Translations under genes and position numbers: made by a program | Notes under the pieces: model-generated | Database searches by the model: none | Told to the model about the DNA's origin: nothing | Seen by the model: only the letters and a program-made list of their open reading frames with translations | In this document: positions 1-8,487 of the stretch, in pieces | Layout: each line of letters starts with the position of its first letter | Numbering within the stretch: the first letter of the stretch is position 1 | DNA from: Pseudoxanthomonas sp. JBR18 | GTDB lineage: Bacteria > Pseudomonadota > Gammaproteobacteria > Xanthomonadales > Xanthomonadaceae | NCBI RefSeq assembly: GCF_028198165.1 | Contig: NZ_CP116339.1 | Coordinates: 1,743,001-1,807,000 of the forward strand | Length of the DNA stretch: 64,000 bases | Direction of reading: 5' to 3'

Positions 1-673
1 CTGGCAGCCCGGCGATGCCGCACCCGCCGACGAGCGCCGCACCATCGAGACCGCACTGAAGGGCGGCGGTTATGCCACCGACGAACTGGACGACGGTGTC
101 GCCGTGCTCACCACGCTGATCGGCCAGACGCTCACCGTGGCCCTGCCCGAAGGCGTGCGCCTGTGCGATGTGCCGGCCGAGGCCCGCCGCGCGGAAATCG
201 AATTCCAGTTCGCCCTGCAGCCCACCGCCATCGAGGCCCTGCTGGCGTTGCTGCATGCGCACGGCGTGGTGCGCGATCGCCACGGCTTCGGCCTGCGCCG
301 CACGCTGGAAGGCCTGATGACCGGCCTGATCGATCTCACCTACACCCATGCCGGCCGCTGGTACGTGCTGGATTACAAGTCCAACCGCCTGCCGGCCTAC
401 GACGCCGCGGCGATGCAGCGGGCCATGGCACACAGCGAGTACGACCTGCAGGCGTTGATCTACACCCTGGCGCTGCACCGCTGGCTGCGCTTCCGCCTGG
501 GCGACGGGTACGACTATGACCGCGACTTCGGTGGCATCCGCTACCTGTTCTGCCGCGGGCTGGACGCGACGCGTGCCGATTCGCCTGGCGTGCATGCGCA
601 GCGCTTCGCACCGGAACTGATCCATGCACTGGACGCGCTGTTTGCCGGTGCGGCGGTGGAGAAGGCGGCATGA
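1..673 (+). CDS. recB: RecB, exonuclease V beta subunit (C-terminal part, truncated by window edge)
   Basis: This reading frame is open from base 2 and is the 3' end of a gene that begins before the window. The product would be the C-terminal nuclease domain of RecB, the helicase-nuclease subunit of RecBCD that resects double-strand breaks and loads RecA at Chi. The visible signature is the RecB-family nuclease motif LDYKSNRLP (bases about 367-393), followed by a QALIYTLALHRWL helix and a GGIRYLFCRG strand, which are typical of the RecB C-terminus. Its last bases overlap the recD start (ATGA), so the two are translationally coupled. The identification rests on this motif and on the recD neighbour. 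Confidence 0.93.
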   Translation, partial: WQPGDAAPADERRTIETALKGGGYATDELDDGVAVLTTLIGQTLTVALPEGVRLCDVPAEARRAEIEFQFALQPTAIEALLALLHAHGVVRDRHGFGLRRTLEGLMTGLIDLTYTHAGRWYVLDYKSNRLPAYDAAAMQRAMAHSEYDLQALIYTLALHRWLRFRLGDGYDYDRDFGGIRYLFCRGLDATRADSPGVHAQRFAPELIHALDALFAGAAVEKAA

Positions 674-2586
674 GCCTCCTCAACGCCCTCTTCGCCGGCG
701 GCCACCTGCGCACGCTCGACCACGCCTTTGCGCAGAGCCTGCGCCGGCTTCGCCCGGACACACCGGACGAGGTGCTGGCCGCCGCCGCGCTGGCTTCGCT
801 GGCGGTCGCCAACGGCCACGCCGGCTTCGATCCGGCGCGTCCGCGCCTGCTGGTCGATGTGGACATGGCCTGGCCGCAGGCCGAGGCATGGGCCGACCAG
901 CTTCGCGCCTCGCCATGGATCGCCCAGCCAGCCGATCCGCTCATGCCGTCGGCCACTGATGCGCCGCTCGCCTTCGAGCGTGGCCTGCTCTACCTGCGCC
1001 GCTACCGCGAGTACGAGTCGCGCCTGGCCGCCGGCCTGCAGCGCATCGCCGACCAGCCTGCGCACACCGATGACCTCAACGCCGTGCGCGAGGTCTTCAA
1101 CGCCTTGTTCCCCAACGCGGCGCAGGGCGAAGACCGCCAGGCGCGCGCCGCCGCCCTGGCCCTGCGCCGCACGCTGCTGCTGGTCACCGGCGGCCCCGGC
1201 ACCGGCAAGACCACCACCATCACCCGGCTGCTGGTGCTGCGCATCGCGCTGGCGGCGGCATTCGGTCGGCCGCCGCCGCGCATCGCCCTGGCCGCGCCCA
1301 CCGGTCGGGCCGCCGAGCGCATGGCCGAAAGCCTGCGCCGTGCGGTGACGGCCATCGTCGCCAGCGGCGTGGACGCCGGCCTCTGCGCCGCGCTGCCGGA
1401 GTCCGCCAGCACCTTGCATCGCCTGCTCGGCGTCATCCCCGACAGTCCCAGCTTCCGCCACACGCCGGACAACCCGTTGCCGCTGGATGTGTTGGTGGTG
1501 GACGAGGCCTCCATGGTCGACCTGCCGCTGATGTGCAAGCTGGTCGAAGCCGTGGCCGCCGGCACCCAGCTCATCCTGTTGGGCGACGCCGACCAGCTGC
1601 CCTCGGTCGAGGCCGGCGACGTGCTGGCCGCCATCCTCAGCGCCGCAGGCCCTGGCCATGCCCTGCGCGCCGATGACGCCGCCGCGCTGCAGCCGCTGCT
1701 CGGCGACGCCACGCCCGTCGATGGCGACACCGGCGGCCTGCGCGGCCACCGCGTGCAGCTGCTGCGCGGCTATCGCCAGGATGCGGACTTCGATCTGTCC
1801 CCGTTGGCCGACGCCGTGCGCGGAGGCGATGCCGACACCGCTTTATCACTGCTGCGAGGCGGCACCCTGCGTGGGGTGGAATTCCACGAGGACGTGCTGG
1901 ACCCGTTCGAGGTCCGTCGCGAGGCGCTGCTGGCGCACTGGCGCGCCTTGAGCGAGGCGCCCGAACCGGCCACCGCCCTGGCCATGGCCCAGCGCCTGCG
2001 CCTGCTCACCGCCGTGCGCGAAGGCCCGCAGGGTGCGCGCGGCCTCAACGCCCGTATCGAGGAATTGCTCTCCGGGCGTCGCACCGGCCCTGCGCCGGCC
2101 TACTTCCACGGCCGCCTGCTGCTGATCACCGAGAACAGCTACCGCCATCGCCTGTTCAACGGCGACATCGGCATCTGTCTGCGGGACGGCAGCGGCGCAC
2201 TGCTGGCCTGGTTTGCCGGCGAGGCCTCCGGCCAGGTGCGCGCCTTCCATCCGGCCGCGTTGCCCGCGCACGAAAGCGCCTTCGCCATGACCGTGCACAA
2301 GGCGCAAGGGTCCGAGTTCGATGAGGTCTGGCTGCAGCTGCCGCGCGGTGACAGCCGCGTACTCTCGCGCGAGCTGGTCTACACCGCCATCACCCGTGCC
2401 CGCACCCGCCTGCATGTGGCCGGCAGCGCCCAGGTGCTACGCGAGGCCCTGGCCCGCCACGCCGTGCGCATGTCCGGACTGGCGTGGCGCTTGGGCGTGG
2501 ACCACGTCAGCTTGCCAAGCAGCGCGCCTGCGGAAGCCCAGGCGCCAATCGTAGAGGCCACGCCGGTCCAGGGCGCGCTCTTCTAG
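670..2586 (+). CDS. recD: RecD, exonuclease V alpha subunit (5'-3' helicase)
   Basis: RecD is the fast 5'-3' SF1B helicase of RecBCD. The 638-residue length is normal. Walker A GGPGTGKTT lies near residues 174-182, Walker B VVDEASMVD near 275-283, the LGDADQLPSVEAGDV motif near 303-317, the TVHKAQGSEFDEV motif near 539-551 and YTAITRAR near 571. The N-terminal roughly 150 residues are the RecB-interacting region. The ATG overlaps the recB stop in an ATGA, which fixes the start and implies one operon (recC is presumably further upstream). Nothing is missing from the helicase motifs. Confidence 0.97.
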   Translation: MSLLNALFAGGHLRTLDHAFAQSLRRLRPDTPDEVLAAAALASLAVANGHAGFDPARPRLLVDVDMAWPQAEAWADQLRASPWIAQPADPLMPSATDAPLAFERGLLYLRRYREYESRLAAGLQRIADQPAHTDDLNAVREVFNALFPNAAQGEDRQARAAALALRRTLLLVTGGPGTGKTTTITRLLVLRIALAAAFGRPPPRIALAAPTGRAAERMAESLRRAVTAIVASGVDAGLCAALPESASTLHRLLGVIPDSPSFRHTPDNPLPLDVLVVDEASMVDLPLMCKLVEAVAAGTQLILLGDADQLPSVEAGDVLAAILSAAGPGHALRADDAAALQPLLGDATPVDGDTGGLRGHRVQLLRGYRQDADFDLSPLADAVRGGDADTALSLLRGGTLRGVEFHEDVLDPFEVRREALLAHWRALSEAPEPATALAMAQRLRLLTAVREGPQGARGLNARIEELLSGRRTGPAPAYFHGRLLLITENSYRHRLFNGDIGICLRDGSGALLAWFAGEASGQVRAFHPAALPAHESAFAMTVHKAQGSEFDEVWLQLPRGDSRVLSRELVYTAITRARTRLHVAGSAQVLREALARHAVRMSGLAWRLGVDHVSLPSSAPAEAQAPIVEATPVQGALF

Positions 2587-2893
2587 CGGGCGGCGTGCGG
2601 GTGCGTCATCGCCTCGGCGCGGCCGCAGCGCCCACGACGCAGGACGCCCGTCACGGCCGAACGTGTCTGACGCAGGCCAAACGCAAGCATGGCCGCGTGT
2701 CATGACGATCTGTGCGCCGCGCGGCCTCGCTTCTGGATCGCGCGACAGGCACACCGATTCCAGCGGCGCAGGTCGAGCGCACACGTGCGCTTTGCGTCCG
2801 CGGATCGCCGTCGCCCGATGATTTGGGTGAACGAGCGAGCGTGTGTAGAGTCCCCCCGTGTCGAAACACGCGGTCTGGGGAGGCCGACACTGC
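2587..2893. other. Intergenic region between recD and serine hydrolase
   Basis: About 300 bases with no ORF that shows recognisable protein features. No strong terminator with a T tract follows recD. The region presumably holds the promoter of the downstream hydrolase, but I see no clear -35/-10 pair. Confidence 0.5.
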
Positions 2894-3958
2894 ATGAAGC
2901 GCAAAGCAGGACCGGTGGTGCGCGTGCTGCGCGTGGTGATGCCGCTCGTCGCACTCGCCTGCCTGGTGGTGCTGCCGCCCTGGGCCGGCATCCTCGCCTG
3001 GCTCAAGCCGCTGCCGGATACCGTGCAGCAGCAGGTCGATGACGCTGGCGCCGCAGGCCTGGAAGGGTTGGTCGTCTACGTGGACCGGGCCGGCCAGCCG
3101 CCGCGCACCTATGTCGCGGCCGGCCAGCACACCGATCCGCATGCGCTGTTCAAGATCGCCAGCATCAGCAAGCTCTACATCGCCGCGGCAACGGTCAAGC
3201 TGGTCGACCAGGGCCGGATGTCGCTGGACGACACCGTGGCCCAGCGCCTGCCGCAGCTGGCCGGGCACATCGCCAACGCCGACCGCATCACCGTGCGCAT
3301 GCTGCTGCAGCATCGCAGCGGCATCCCCAATTTCGTCGACGCCAAAGGCTTCGACTGGGGCCAGCGCCAGCACGATCCCGACGACAACCTGGCCCTGGTG
3401 CTGGACCAGCCGGCCGACTTCGCGCCGGGTGCCGAGCAGCGCTACTCCAACACCAACTATCTGCTGCTCGGCAAGATCCTGGACCAGGCGCTGGGTCACA
3501 GCCACCGACGCTACATCCGCGAGCACCTGCTCGCCCCGCTGGGGCTGACCCATACCTACGGGCAGCTGGCCGACGTGGACCCGGCCGCGCTGGCCAGCGG
3601 GCACGACCGCAGCGTGCCGGACGACCTCAAGACCCTGGACTTCAACACGCCCGGCGGCGCGATGATCGCCACCGCGCAGGATGTCGGGGTGTTTGTGCGT
3701 GCGCTCAACGACGGCCGCCTGCTCACTCCGCGCCAGCAGGCGCGCTACGCCAGCGTCTCCGACACCAGCCACGACGGCTGGCTGCCCGGCTACCAGAGCA
3801 TCGCCCGTTACGACGCCGGCTTGGATGCGGTGGTGGTGCAGTTTGCCGGCGTCACCGGCGGGCGCGGCGAAACCGAGCTGCTGGCCAAGGTGAATGTCCA
3901 GCGCGTGCTGCGCCTCCTGCGCCGGCAGGCCCAGGCAAGTGCCCATCCGAAGCAGTGA
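2894..3958 (+). CDS. Serine hydrolase, beta-lactamase class C / D-Ala-D-Ala carboxypeptidase family
   Basis: A 354-residue protein of the serine beta-lactamase-like family, probably a periplasmic or membrane-anchored peptidase or esterase. An N-terminal hydrophobic stretch (residues about 10-35) follows a basic segment and would act as a signal or anchor. The catalytic SxxK is SISK (about residues 90-93) and the second-box YxN is YSNTN (about 184). A GGRGE segment near residue 320 may supply the third box. An in-frame start 36 bases upstream is possible, but the chosen ATG puts the basic MKRK directly before the membrane segment. Members of this family range from esterases to peptidoglycan or D-peptide hydrolases, so the substrate is not assignable. 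Confidence 0.85.
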   Translation: MKRKAGPVVRVLRVVMPLVALACLVVLPPWAGILAWLKPLPDTVQQQVDDAGAAGLEGLVVYVDRAGQPPRTYVAAGQHTDPHALFKIASISKLYIAAATVKLVDQGRMSLDDTVAQRLPQLAGHIANADRITVRMLLQHRSGIPNFVDAKGFDWGQRQHDPDDNLALVLDQPADFAPGAEQRYSNTNYLLLGKILDQALGHSHRRYIREHLLAPLGLTHTYGQLADVDPAALASGHDRSVPDDLKTLDFNTPGGAMIATAQDVGVFVRALNDGRLLTPRQQARYASVSDTSHDGWLPGYQSIARYDAGLDAVVVQFAGVTGGRGETELLAKVNVQRVLRLLRRQAQASAHPKQ

Positions 3959-4023
3959 TGCGCAGCGGTGCGTCGCGCCGATCGCGTAGGGTGTCCGCCC
4001 CAGTCCATCGTCTCGAGGCACCG

Positions 4024-4656
4024 ATGATTCCAGACCAGGCCATCGCCCGCGCCAACGCGCTGCTGGCCCAAGGCGGCCGCCGCATCCTGGGTATCGCGGG
4101 GCTTCCAGGGGCGGGCAAGTCCACGTTGGCCGCGCAACTGGCCGAACAGTTGGGCGCATCGGCGATGGTGGTGCCGATGGATGGCTTCCACCTGGCCAAC
4201 GCCGAGCTGCAGCGCCTGGGCCGTGCCGCGCGCAAGGGCGCACCGGACACTTTCGATGCCGCGGGCTACGTGGCCCTGCTGGGCCGCATCCGCCAGCAGC
4301 GGCCCGGCGAGGTGATCTACGCGCCTGCGTTCCATCGGGAGATCGAGGAGCCCATCGCCAGCGAGATCCCCATCCCTCATGACGTCCCGCTGATCATCAC
4401 TGAGGGCAACTACCTGCTGATGGAAGACGGCGCGTGGGCCGGCGTGCGCGCCCAGCTGGACGAGGCCTGGTTCGTCGATGTCGATGCCCAGCAGCAATAT
4501 GGCCAGCTGCTGGCGCGGCACATGCGCTACGGGCGCAGCCAGGCCCAGGCCGAGGCGTGGATCGCGCAGACCGATGCGCCCAACGCACAGCGCATCGCCG
4601 CCACCGCGCATCGCGCCGACTACCGCGTGCCCTGGGCCAGCCAGGCGATGGCCTGA
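4024..4656 (+). CDS. P-loop kinase of the uridine kinase / phosphoribulokinase-like superfamily
   Basis: A 210-residue protein with Walker A GLPGAGKST at residues 26-34, then VVPMDGFHLAN, which is typical of the nucleoside/pantothenate/phosphoribulokinase-like fold where the Asp binds substrate and metal. IITEGNYLLMED is the second conserved stretch of the family (compare FrcK/YggC-like kinases). It likely phosphorylates a small sugar or nucleoside-type substrate in the cytoplasm, and the substrate is unknown. I chose the internal ATG at 4024 because similarity begins there. The longer frame from 3955 would overlap the upstream gene. Confidence 0.85.
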   Translation: MIPDQAIARANALLAQGGRRILGIAGLPGAGKSTLAAQLAEQLGASAMVVPMDGFHLANAELQRLGRAARKGAPDTFDAAGYVALLGRIRQQRPGEVIYAPAFHREIEEPIASEIPIPHDVPLIITEGNYLLMEDGAWAGVRAQLDEAWFVDVDAQQQYGQLLARHMRYGRSQAQAEAWIAQTDAPNAQRIAATAHRADYRVPWASQAMA

Positions 4657-4731
4657 TTCCATCCGCCCGGCTGTGTAGACGGCGCGCGCGTCACGCGGCA
4701 TTCCACGCGGGCTTCCACGCAAGGCGCGCAC

Positions 4732-4755
4732 AAAAAGGCCCGCAGCGCGGGCCTT
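4732..4755 (-). terminator. Rho-independent terminator for lipoprotein copy 1
   Basis: A perfect 9-bp stem (AAGGCCCGC / GCGGGCCTT) with a 3-base loop lies just after the lipoprotein stop. On the minus strand it is followed by a run of five T. Confidence 0.85.
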
Positions 4756-4775
4756 GTCGTGCCAGCGTCAGGCGC

Positions 4776-5108
4776 CTACTTGGTCTCCACGCGCCGGTAC
4801 TGGTCGCTGCCGGTATTGAGCTGGCCGTTGGCCTCGTCGATGGCGAAGGTCACCGTCTCGCCGTCGTTGTTCACCTGTAGCGCGCCGTCCTTGTAGATGG
4901 CCGGGTAGCTGTCGGTCTTGGGCTTGCGGCTGAAGAACTTCGGCGTGGTGCTGCGGACCATGAAGGCCTCGCCGCTGCGCTCGATGTCCATCGTCTCGTC
5001 CTGCGTCTGCACGTTGACCCAGTGGCCCACGAACTTCTCGCCTTCCACCTTGGCGCAGCCGGACACCAGCAACGCCGTGGCCAGTGCGGCCCCCATCCAC
5101 TTCATCAT
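4776..5108 (-). CDS. Small lipoprotein, copy 1 of a duplicated gene
   Basis: A 110-residue lipoprotein. A short basic N-terminus and hydrophobic core end in the lipobox LVSGC (Cys 18), so it should be lipidated and exported. The mature part (EGEKFVGHWVN... and a C-terminal DQYRR segment) is a small beta-rich-looking domain of unknown function. A second gene at 10033-10365 encodes a protein differing at only three residues (positions 5, 11 and 110), and the DNA is also nearly identical. A start one codon later (MKW) is equally possible. The function is unknown. Confidence 0.85.
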   Translation of the reverse strand: MMKWMGAALATALLVSGCAKVEGEKFVGHWVNVQTQDETMDIERSGEAFMVRSTTPKFFSRKPKTDSYPAIYKDGALQVNNDGETVTFAIDEANGQLNTGSDQYRRVETK

Positions 5109-5230
5109 CGTATGTACTCCGTCAGTTGTGCTGGCGGCGAGGATGCGCGGCGGGGGATGTAGGGAAGGTCAAGGTGTGGCGTGGGTCAGGCGCGCCTTGC
5201 AAAGGAGCTGCACTCTGAGCGTTGTCCCCG
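4783..5230. repeat. Direct repeat copy A (lipoprotein gene plus upstream DNA)
   Basis: This stretch, covering the lipoprotein gene and about 120 bases upstream, recurs at about 10040-10495 in the same orientation. The coding part is almost identical. The upstream part (from GTCAGTTG through GGCGGCGAGGATGCGCG to the CTGCACTCTG motif) is similar but more diverged. Confidence 0.85.
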
Positions 5231-5334
5231 GTGGCCATCGCGTGACTTCTGGGCCTTCCAAGGATTGCGCCGGGCGGCAATGATGCAAACGCGGTGATGG
5301 ACGTCCATCTGCCGCCACGATCAGGGGAACCACT

Positions 5335-6405
5335 TTGAAGAACGTCTTTGCCGTGCTGCTGCTGGCGCTGGCCTTTTCCGGCTGTGCGTGGGCCAATGAC
5401 CTGCGACCGTCAGCGCAGGAAGCCGGCGCGTCCGCGTGCACCTCGCCCCGGCAGCCGGTGAACGAGCAGGGCTTTGTCCAGATCGGTGGCATTCCGCAAT
5501 GGATCACCATCAAGGGCGATGACTGCGCCAACCCGATCGTACTCCTTGTGCATGGCGGTCCCGGCAATCCGATGAGCCCGTATGCCGACACCATCTACGC
5601 CGGCTGGCAGAAGCATGTCACCCTGGTGCAATGGGATCAGCGCGGCGCTGGCATGACCTACGGCAAGAACAAGCCTTCGGAAGAAACGCCGCTGACCTTG
5701 CAGCAGATCCGCGATGACGGGATCGAAGTGGCCACCTACCTCACCCGGCATCTGGGCCAGCGCAAGGTCATCGTGATGGGCGGCTCGTGGAGTTCGATTA
5801 TCGCCATCCACATGATCAAGGCACGGCCGGACCTGTTCACTGCGTATCTGGGCTGGTCGCAGATAGTCAGCTACAGGACCAATCCGCCCGACACCTATCA
5901 ACGGCTGCTCACCCTGGCACGGGCCGCTGGCGATGCCGAAAGCGTAGCCAAGCTTGAGCGGCTGGGCGCGCCGCCGTGGAAGGACCCGCACAACTTCGGC
6001 ATCATGCGCCGTATCGACCGCAAGTACGAAGCGATGAACACGGAAGACGCGCCCAAGGCGTGGTGGACGCCGGCGCCGCTGTACGCGACCGCGCAGGCGC
6101 AGGCCGACGCCGTCGCAGGCGACGACTATTCTTACCTGCAGTTTGTCGGGCTGCACGGCGACGGCATGTTCGCCACCGTGGACCTGCCCGCCCTGGGCAC
6201 CGACTTCGATGTGCCGATCTTTCTGCTGCAGGGAGAGGAAGACCTGCTGACCTCGCCCGCCATTGCAAAGCCCTACTTCGACAGCCTGTCGGCGCCGAAG
6301 AAGGCCTTCGTGCTATTGCCCCGCACCGGCCACGACCCCAACCCGATCATGGTCGATGCGCAATATCGCCTGCTGACCGAACAGATCCTGCCGTTGGCGC
6401 AGTAG
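5335..6405 (+). CDS. Secreted alpha/beta hydrolase (proline iminopeptidase-like)
   Basis: A 356-residue alpha/beta-hydrolase. A signal sequence with a possible lipobox (FSGC) occupies the first 20 residues, so it is exported or lipid-anchored. The oxyanion-hole motif HGGPGNP is near residue 71, QWDQRGAG near 100 and the nucleophile elbow GGSWSS near 149. A late GHDPN supplies the His. The HGGPG/DQRGAG pair is typical of S33 prolyl aminopeptidase-like enzymes, but whether it cleaves peptides or esters cannot be told. The start is a TTG at 5335 behind an AGGGG ribosome binding site. It is convergent with the following SDR gene. Confidence 0.85.
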   Translation: MKNVFAVLLLALAFSGCAWANDLRPSAQEAGASACTSPRQPVNEQGFVQIGGIPQWITIKGDDCANPIVLLVHGGPGNPMSPYADTIYAGWQKHVTLVQWDQRGAGMTYGKNKPSEETPLTLQQIRDDGIEVATYLTRHLGQRKVIVMGGSWSSIIAIHMIKARPDLFTAYLGWSQIVSYRTNPPDTYQRLLTLARAAGDAESVAKLERLGAPPWKDPHNFGIMRRIDRKYEAMNTEDAPKAWWTPAPLYATAQAQADAVAGDDYSYLQFVGLHGDGMFATVDLPALGTDFDVPIFLLQGEEDLLTSPAIAKPYFDSLSAPKKAFVLLPRTGHDPNPIMVDAQYRLLTEQILPLAQ

Positions 6406-6442
6406 CGGCCACCGCCTGCGCGATAGGGGTATCCGTATCGTG

Positions 6443-6466
6443 CGGCCGTCCCTGATGGGACGGCCG
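6443..6466. terminator. Hairpin between convergent genes (likely bidirectional terminator)
   Basis: A perfect 10-bp inverted repeat (CGGCCGTCCC/GGGACGGCCG) with a 4-base loop sits between the stop codons of the convergent hydrolase and SDR genes. There is no T tract on either side. Confidence 0.55.
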
Positions 6467-6467
6467 G

Positions 6468-7208
6468 CTACCAGGCGTGCCGATGCTGGGTGGCGTGACC
6501 ATCGTGGAAAAAGCCGCCGGTGGGCCCCAGCGGGTTGGCCTGGGCCAGCTCGACGACGACCCTGGCGGCCTCCTCGACCGAGCGAAAGCCGTCGTGTCCA
6601 TTGAGATCGGTCGCGGTGTAGCCCGGATTGACCGCGTTGACCTTGATGCCTTCGGCCAGCAGTTCCTTGGCCAGCTTCACGGTCAGCATGTTCAGGGCGC
6701 TCTTGGACGCACTGTAGCCGGCGTAGCCCACGTCCCAGAACAGGCCGGCCGGGTCGTTGGTTTCCGCGATCGATCCAAGGGAGCTGCTCACCATCACGAT
6801 GCGCGCGCCCTTGGCCTGGCGCAGGCAGGGCAGAAAGGCCTGGGTCATGCGCATGGGGCCAAGGGTATTGACCTCGAACATAGTGCGCATGTCATCCAGC
6901 GACTCCTGGCTGGCCTGCACCGGCGAGCCCAGGCTGATGCCGGCATTATTGACCAGCACATCCAGCGCGCCAGCCTCCTGCTGGAAGCGCGCGCTGGCGG
7001 CTTGCACGCTGTGGGCATCGGTGACGTCCAATACCAGCGCATGCGCGTCGAGCCCCTCGCCGCTCAGGTCGGCGGCGGCCGCCTGGCCGCGCTGGTGATC
7101 ACGACAGCCCAGCCACACGGTGTAGCCCAGGGCGCCCAGCTGACGCGCAACGGCCAGGCCGATGCCCTTGTTGGCGCCGGTGATCAGGGCGGTTTGTTGA
7201 CGGGACAT
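6468..7208 (-). CDS. Short-chain dehydrogenase/reductase (SDR)
   Basis: A 246-residue classical SDR, a cytosolic NAD(P)-dependent oxidoreductase. The cofactor motif GANKGIG is at residues 11-17, NNAG at 87-90, and the catalytic Tyr-Lys is YSASK (Tyr 165, Lys 169) with SSS upstream. The WLGCRD turn after beta-2 suggests NADP(H). I start it at ATG 7208 (MSRQQTALITG), since the upstream part of the long frame has no family similarity. It is divergent from an AraC-type regulator 260 bases away, a common arrangement in which the regulator controls the SDR. The substrate is unknown. Confidence 0.88.
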   Translation of the reverse strand: MSRQQTALITGANKGIGLAVARQLGALGYTVWLGCRDHQRGQAAAADLSGEGLDAHALVLDVTDAHSVQAASARFQQEAGALDVLVNNAGISLGSPVQASQESLDDMRTMFEVNTLGPMRMTQAFLPCLRQAKGARIVMVSSSLGSIAETNDPAGLFWDVGYAGYSASKSALNMLTVKLAKELLAEGIKVNAVNPGYTATDLNGHDGFRSVEEAARVVVELAQANPLGPTGGFFHDGHATQHRHAW

Positions 7209-7468
7209 GCAAGACCTCACGGACAAGGAAGACAGGCATCCACTATCCCCGGCCGCCGCGCGGACGGCCGCCCTCCAAGACCCATTGTCTTGCCTGATCC
7301 TTCCAATCCGGTTAGCGTCGCCGCGGTCGGTGCGACGGCCTGCCATGGATCCGGCGTGAGGCGGCCCAGGCCATCGGCGCTTGCCGCCCGCGGCCCGTGC
7401 ATTCAGCCCGCTTGCGTCGATGCAAGGGTCCCACCACCCCGCCAGACGCGTGTCGCCGACATGATCCG

Positions 7469-8371
7469 ATGTTCCGCCCGCATGGACACCCGCCCTTGAG
7501 CGACCCCGCCGCACTGCTTGAACCCCTGATTGCCATCGCGTCCCGGCATGCCAGCACGCGCGACGCGCGCACCGCCGTGCCCGGTCTTTCGATCTGGTCG
7601 GCGCACGCGCGCAGCAAGCCGATCCCAGGCCTGTTCGAACCGGCGTTCTACCTGCTCGCCCAGGGCGCCAAGCGGCTGAGCTTCGCCGACCGGGAATACG
7701 CGTTTGGTCCGGGCATGTGTGCGGTCGCGCTGGTCGGCCTGCCGTTTTCCAGTCGCGTGGTCGACGCTTCGACCAGCAAGCCGTACCTGGGCCTGGCGGT
7801 CAGGCTCGATGCCAGCGTCATTGCCGGCTTGCTGATCGACATGTCCGATCCGCCCGCCAAGCGGCCGGACACCATCACCATCATGCAGGCCGACCAGCGG
7901 GTGCTGGAGCCCCTCGGCCGCCTGCTGGGGCTGCTGGATTCACCCGCGGATATCGCCATCCTGGCGCCGCAGTTCGAGCGGGAGTTCTGCTATCGCCTGC
8001 TGCAAGGCCCGATGGGCAGCCAGCTACGCGAGATGGGCGGCTATGGCCCGCGCTTCTGGCAGATCAGAAAGGCCGCAGAGTGGATCGCGACCCACGCCGA
8101 CCAGCCCATGCACATTGCGCAGCTGGCCGAGGAGATCGGCATGAGCGTCACCTCGTTCCATCGCCATTTCAAGGCCATCACCGGCCATGCGCCCCTGGCC
8201 TACCAGCGCTACATCCGCCTGCTGCATGCGCGCCAACAGCTGGCTGCCGGCACCGGCAACGTCACCTCGATCGCCTTCGCGGCCGGCTACGCCAGCGCCT
8301 CGCAGTTCAGTCGCGAATACAAGAAGTGCTTTGGCGTGTCGCCTGTCAGCGATTTGTTGAAGTCGGCTTGA
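7469..8371 (+). CDS. AraC family transcriptional regulator (AraC_N type)
   Basis: A 300-residue regulator. The N-terminal half (PGLSIWSAHARSKPIPGLFEP..., then the YAFGPGMCAVALVGLP region) matches the AraC-type N-terminal ligand-binding domain often found beside SDR genes. The C-terminal half (about residues 210-295) has the two AraC helix-turn-helix units: IAQLAEEIGMS-TSFHRHFK and VTSIAFAAGYASASQFSREYKKCFG. It is likely an activator of the divergent SDR at 6468-7208. The start at 7469 is a guess, since an in-frame start at 7397 is also open. Confidence 0.87.
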   Translation: MFRPHGHPPLSDPAALLEPLIAIASRHASTRDARTAVPGLSIWSAHARSKPIPGLFEPAFYLLAQGAKRLSFADREYAFGPGMCAVALVGLPFSSRVVDASTSKPYLGLAVRLDASVIAGLLIDMSDPPAKRPDTITIMQADQRVLEPLGRLLGLLDSPADIAILAPQFEREFCYRLLQGPMGSQLREMGGYGPRFWQIRKAAEWIATHADQPMHIAQLAEEIGMSVTSFHRHFKAITGHAPLAYQRYIRLLHARQQLAAGTGNVTSIAFAAGYASASQFSREYKKCFGVSPVSDLLKSA

Positions 8372-8487
8372 TTCAAGTGGGCCAGCCAACAACGGGGCCG
8401 GGCGCGCCTTTAGGTGGCGAAGGTGCCAGCCAGGTTTTGTTGCAAGCAGTGGAAACTGCACGCTGACCCGCTTCTCTGGAAAGGAAC

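Noticed and set aside
2651..4243. 530-codon minus-strand frame over the serine hydrolase
   Set aside because: It is antisense to the hydrolase and kinase genes, both of which have catalytic motifs.
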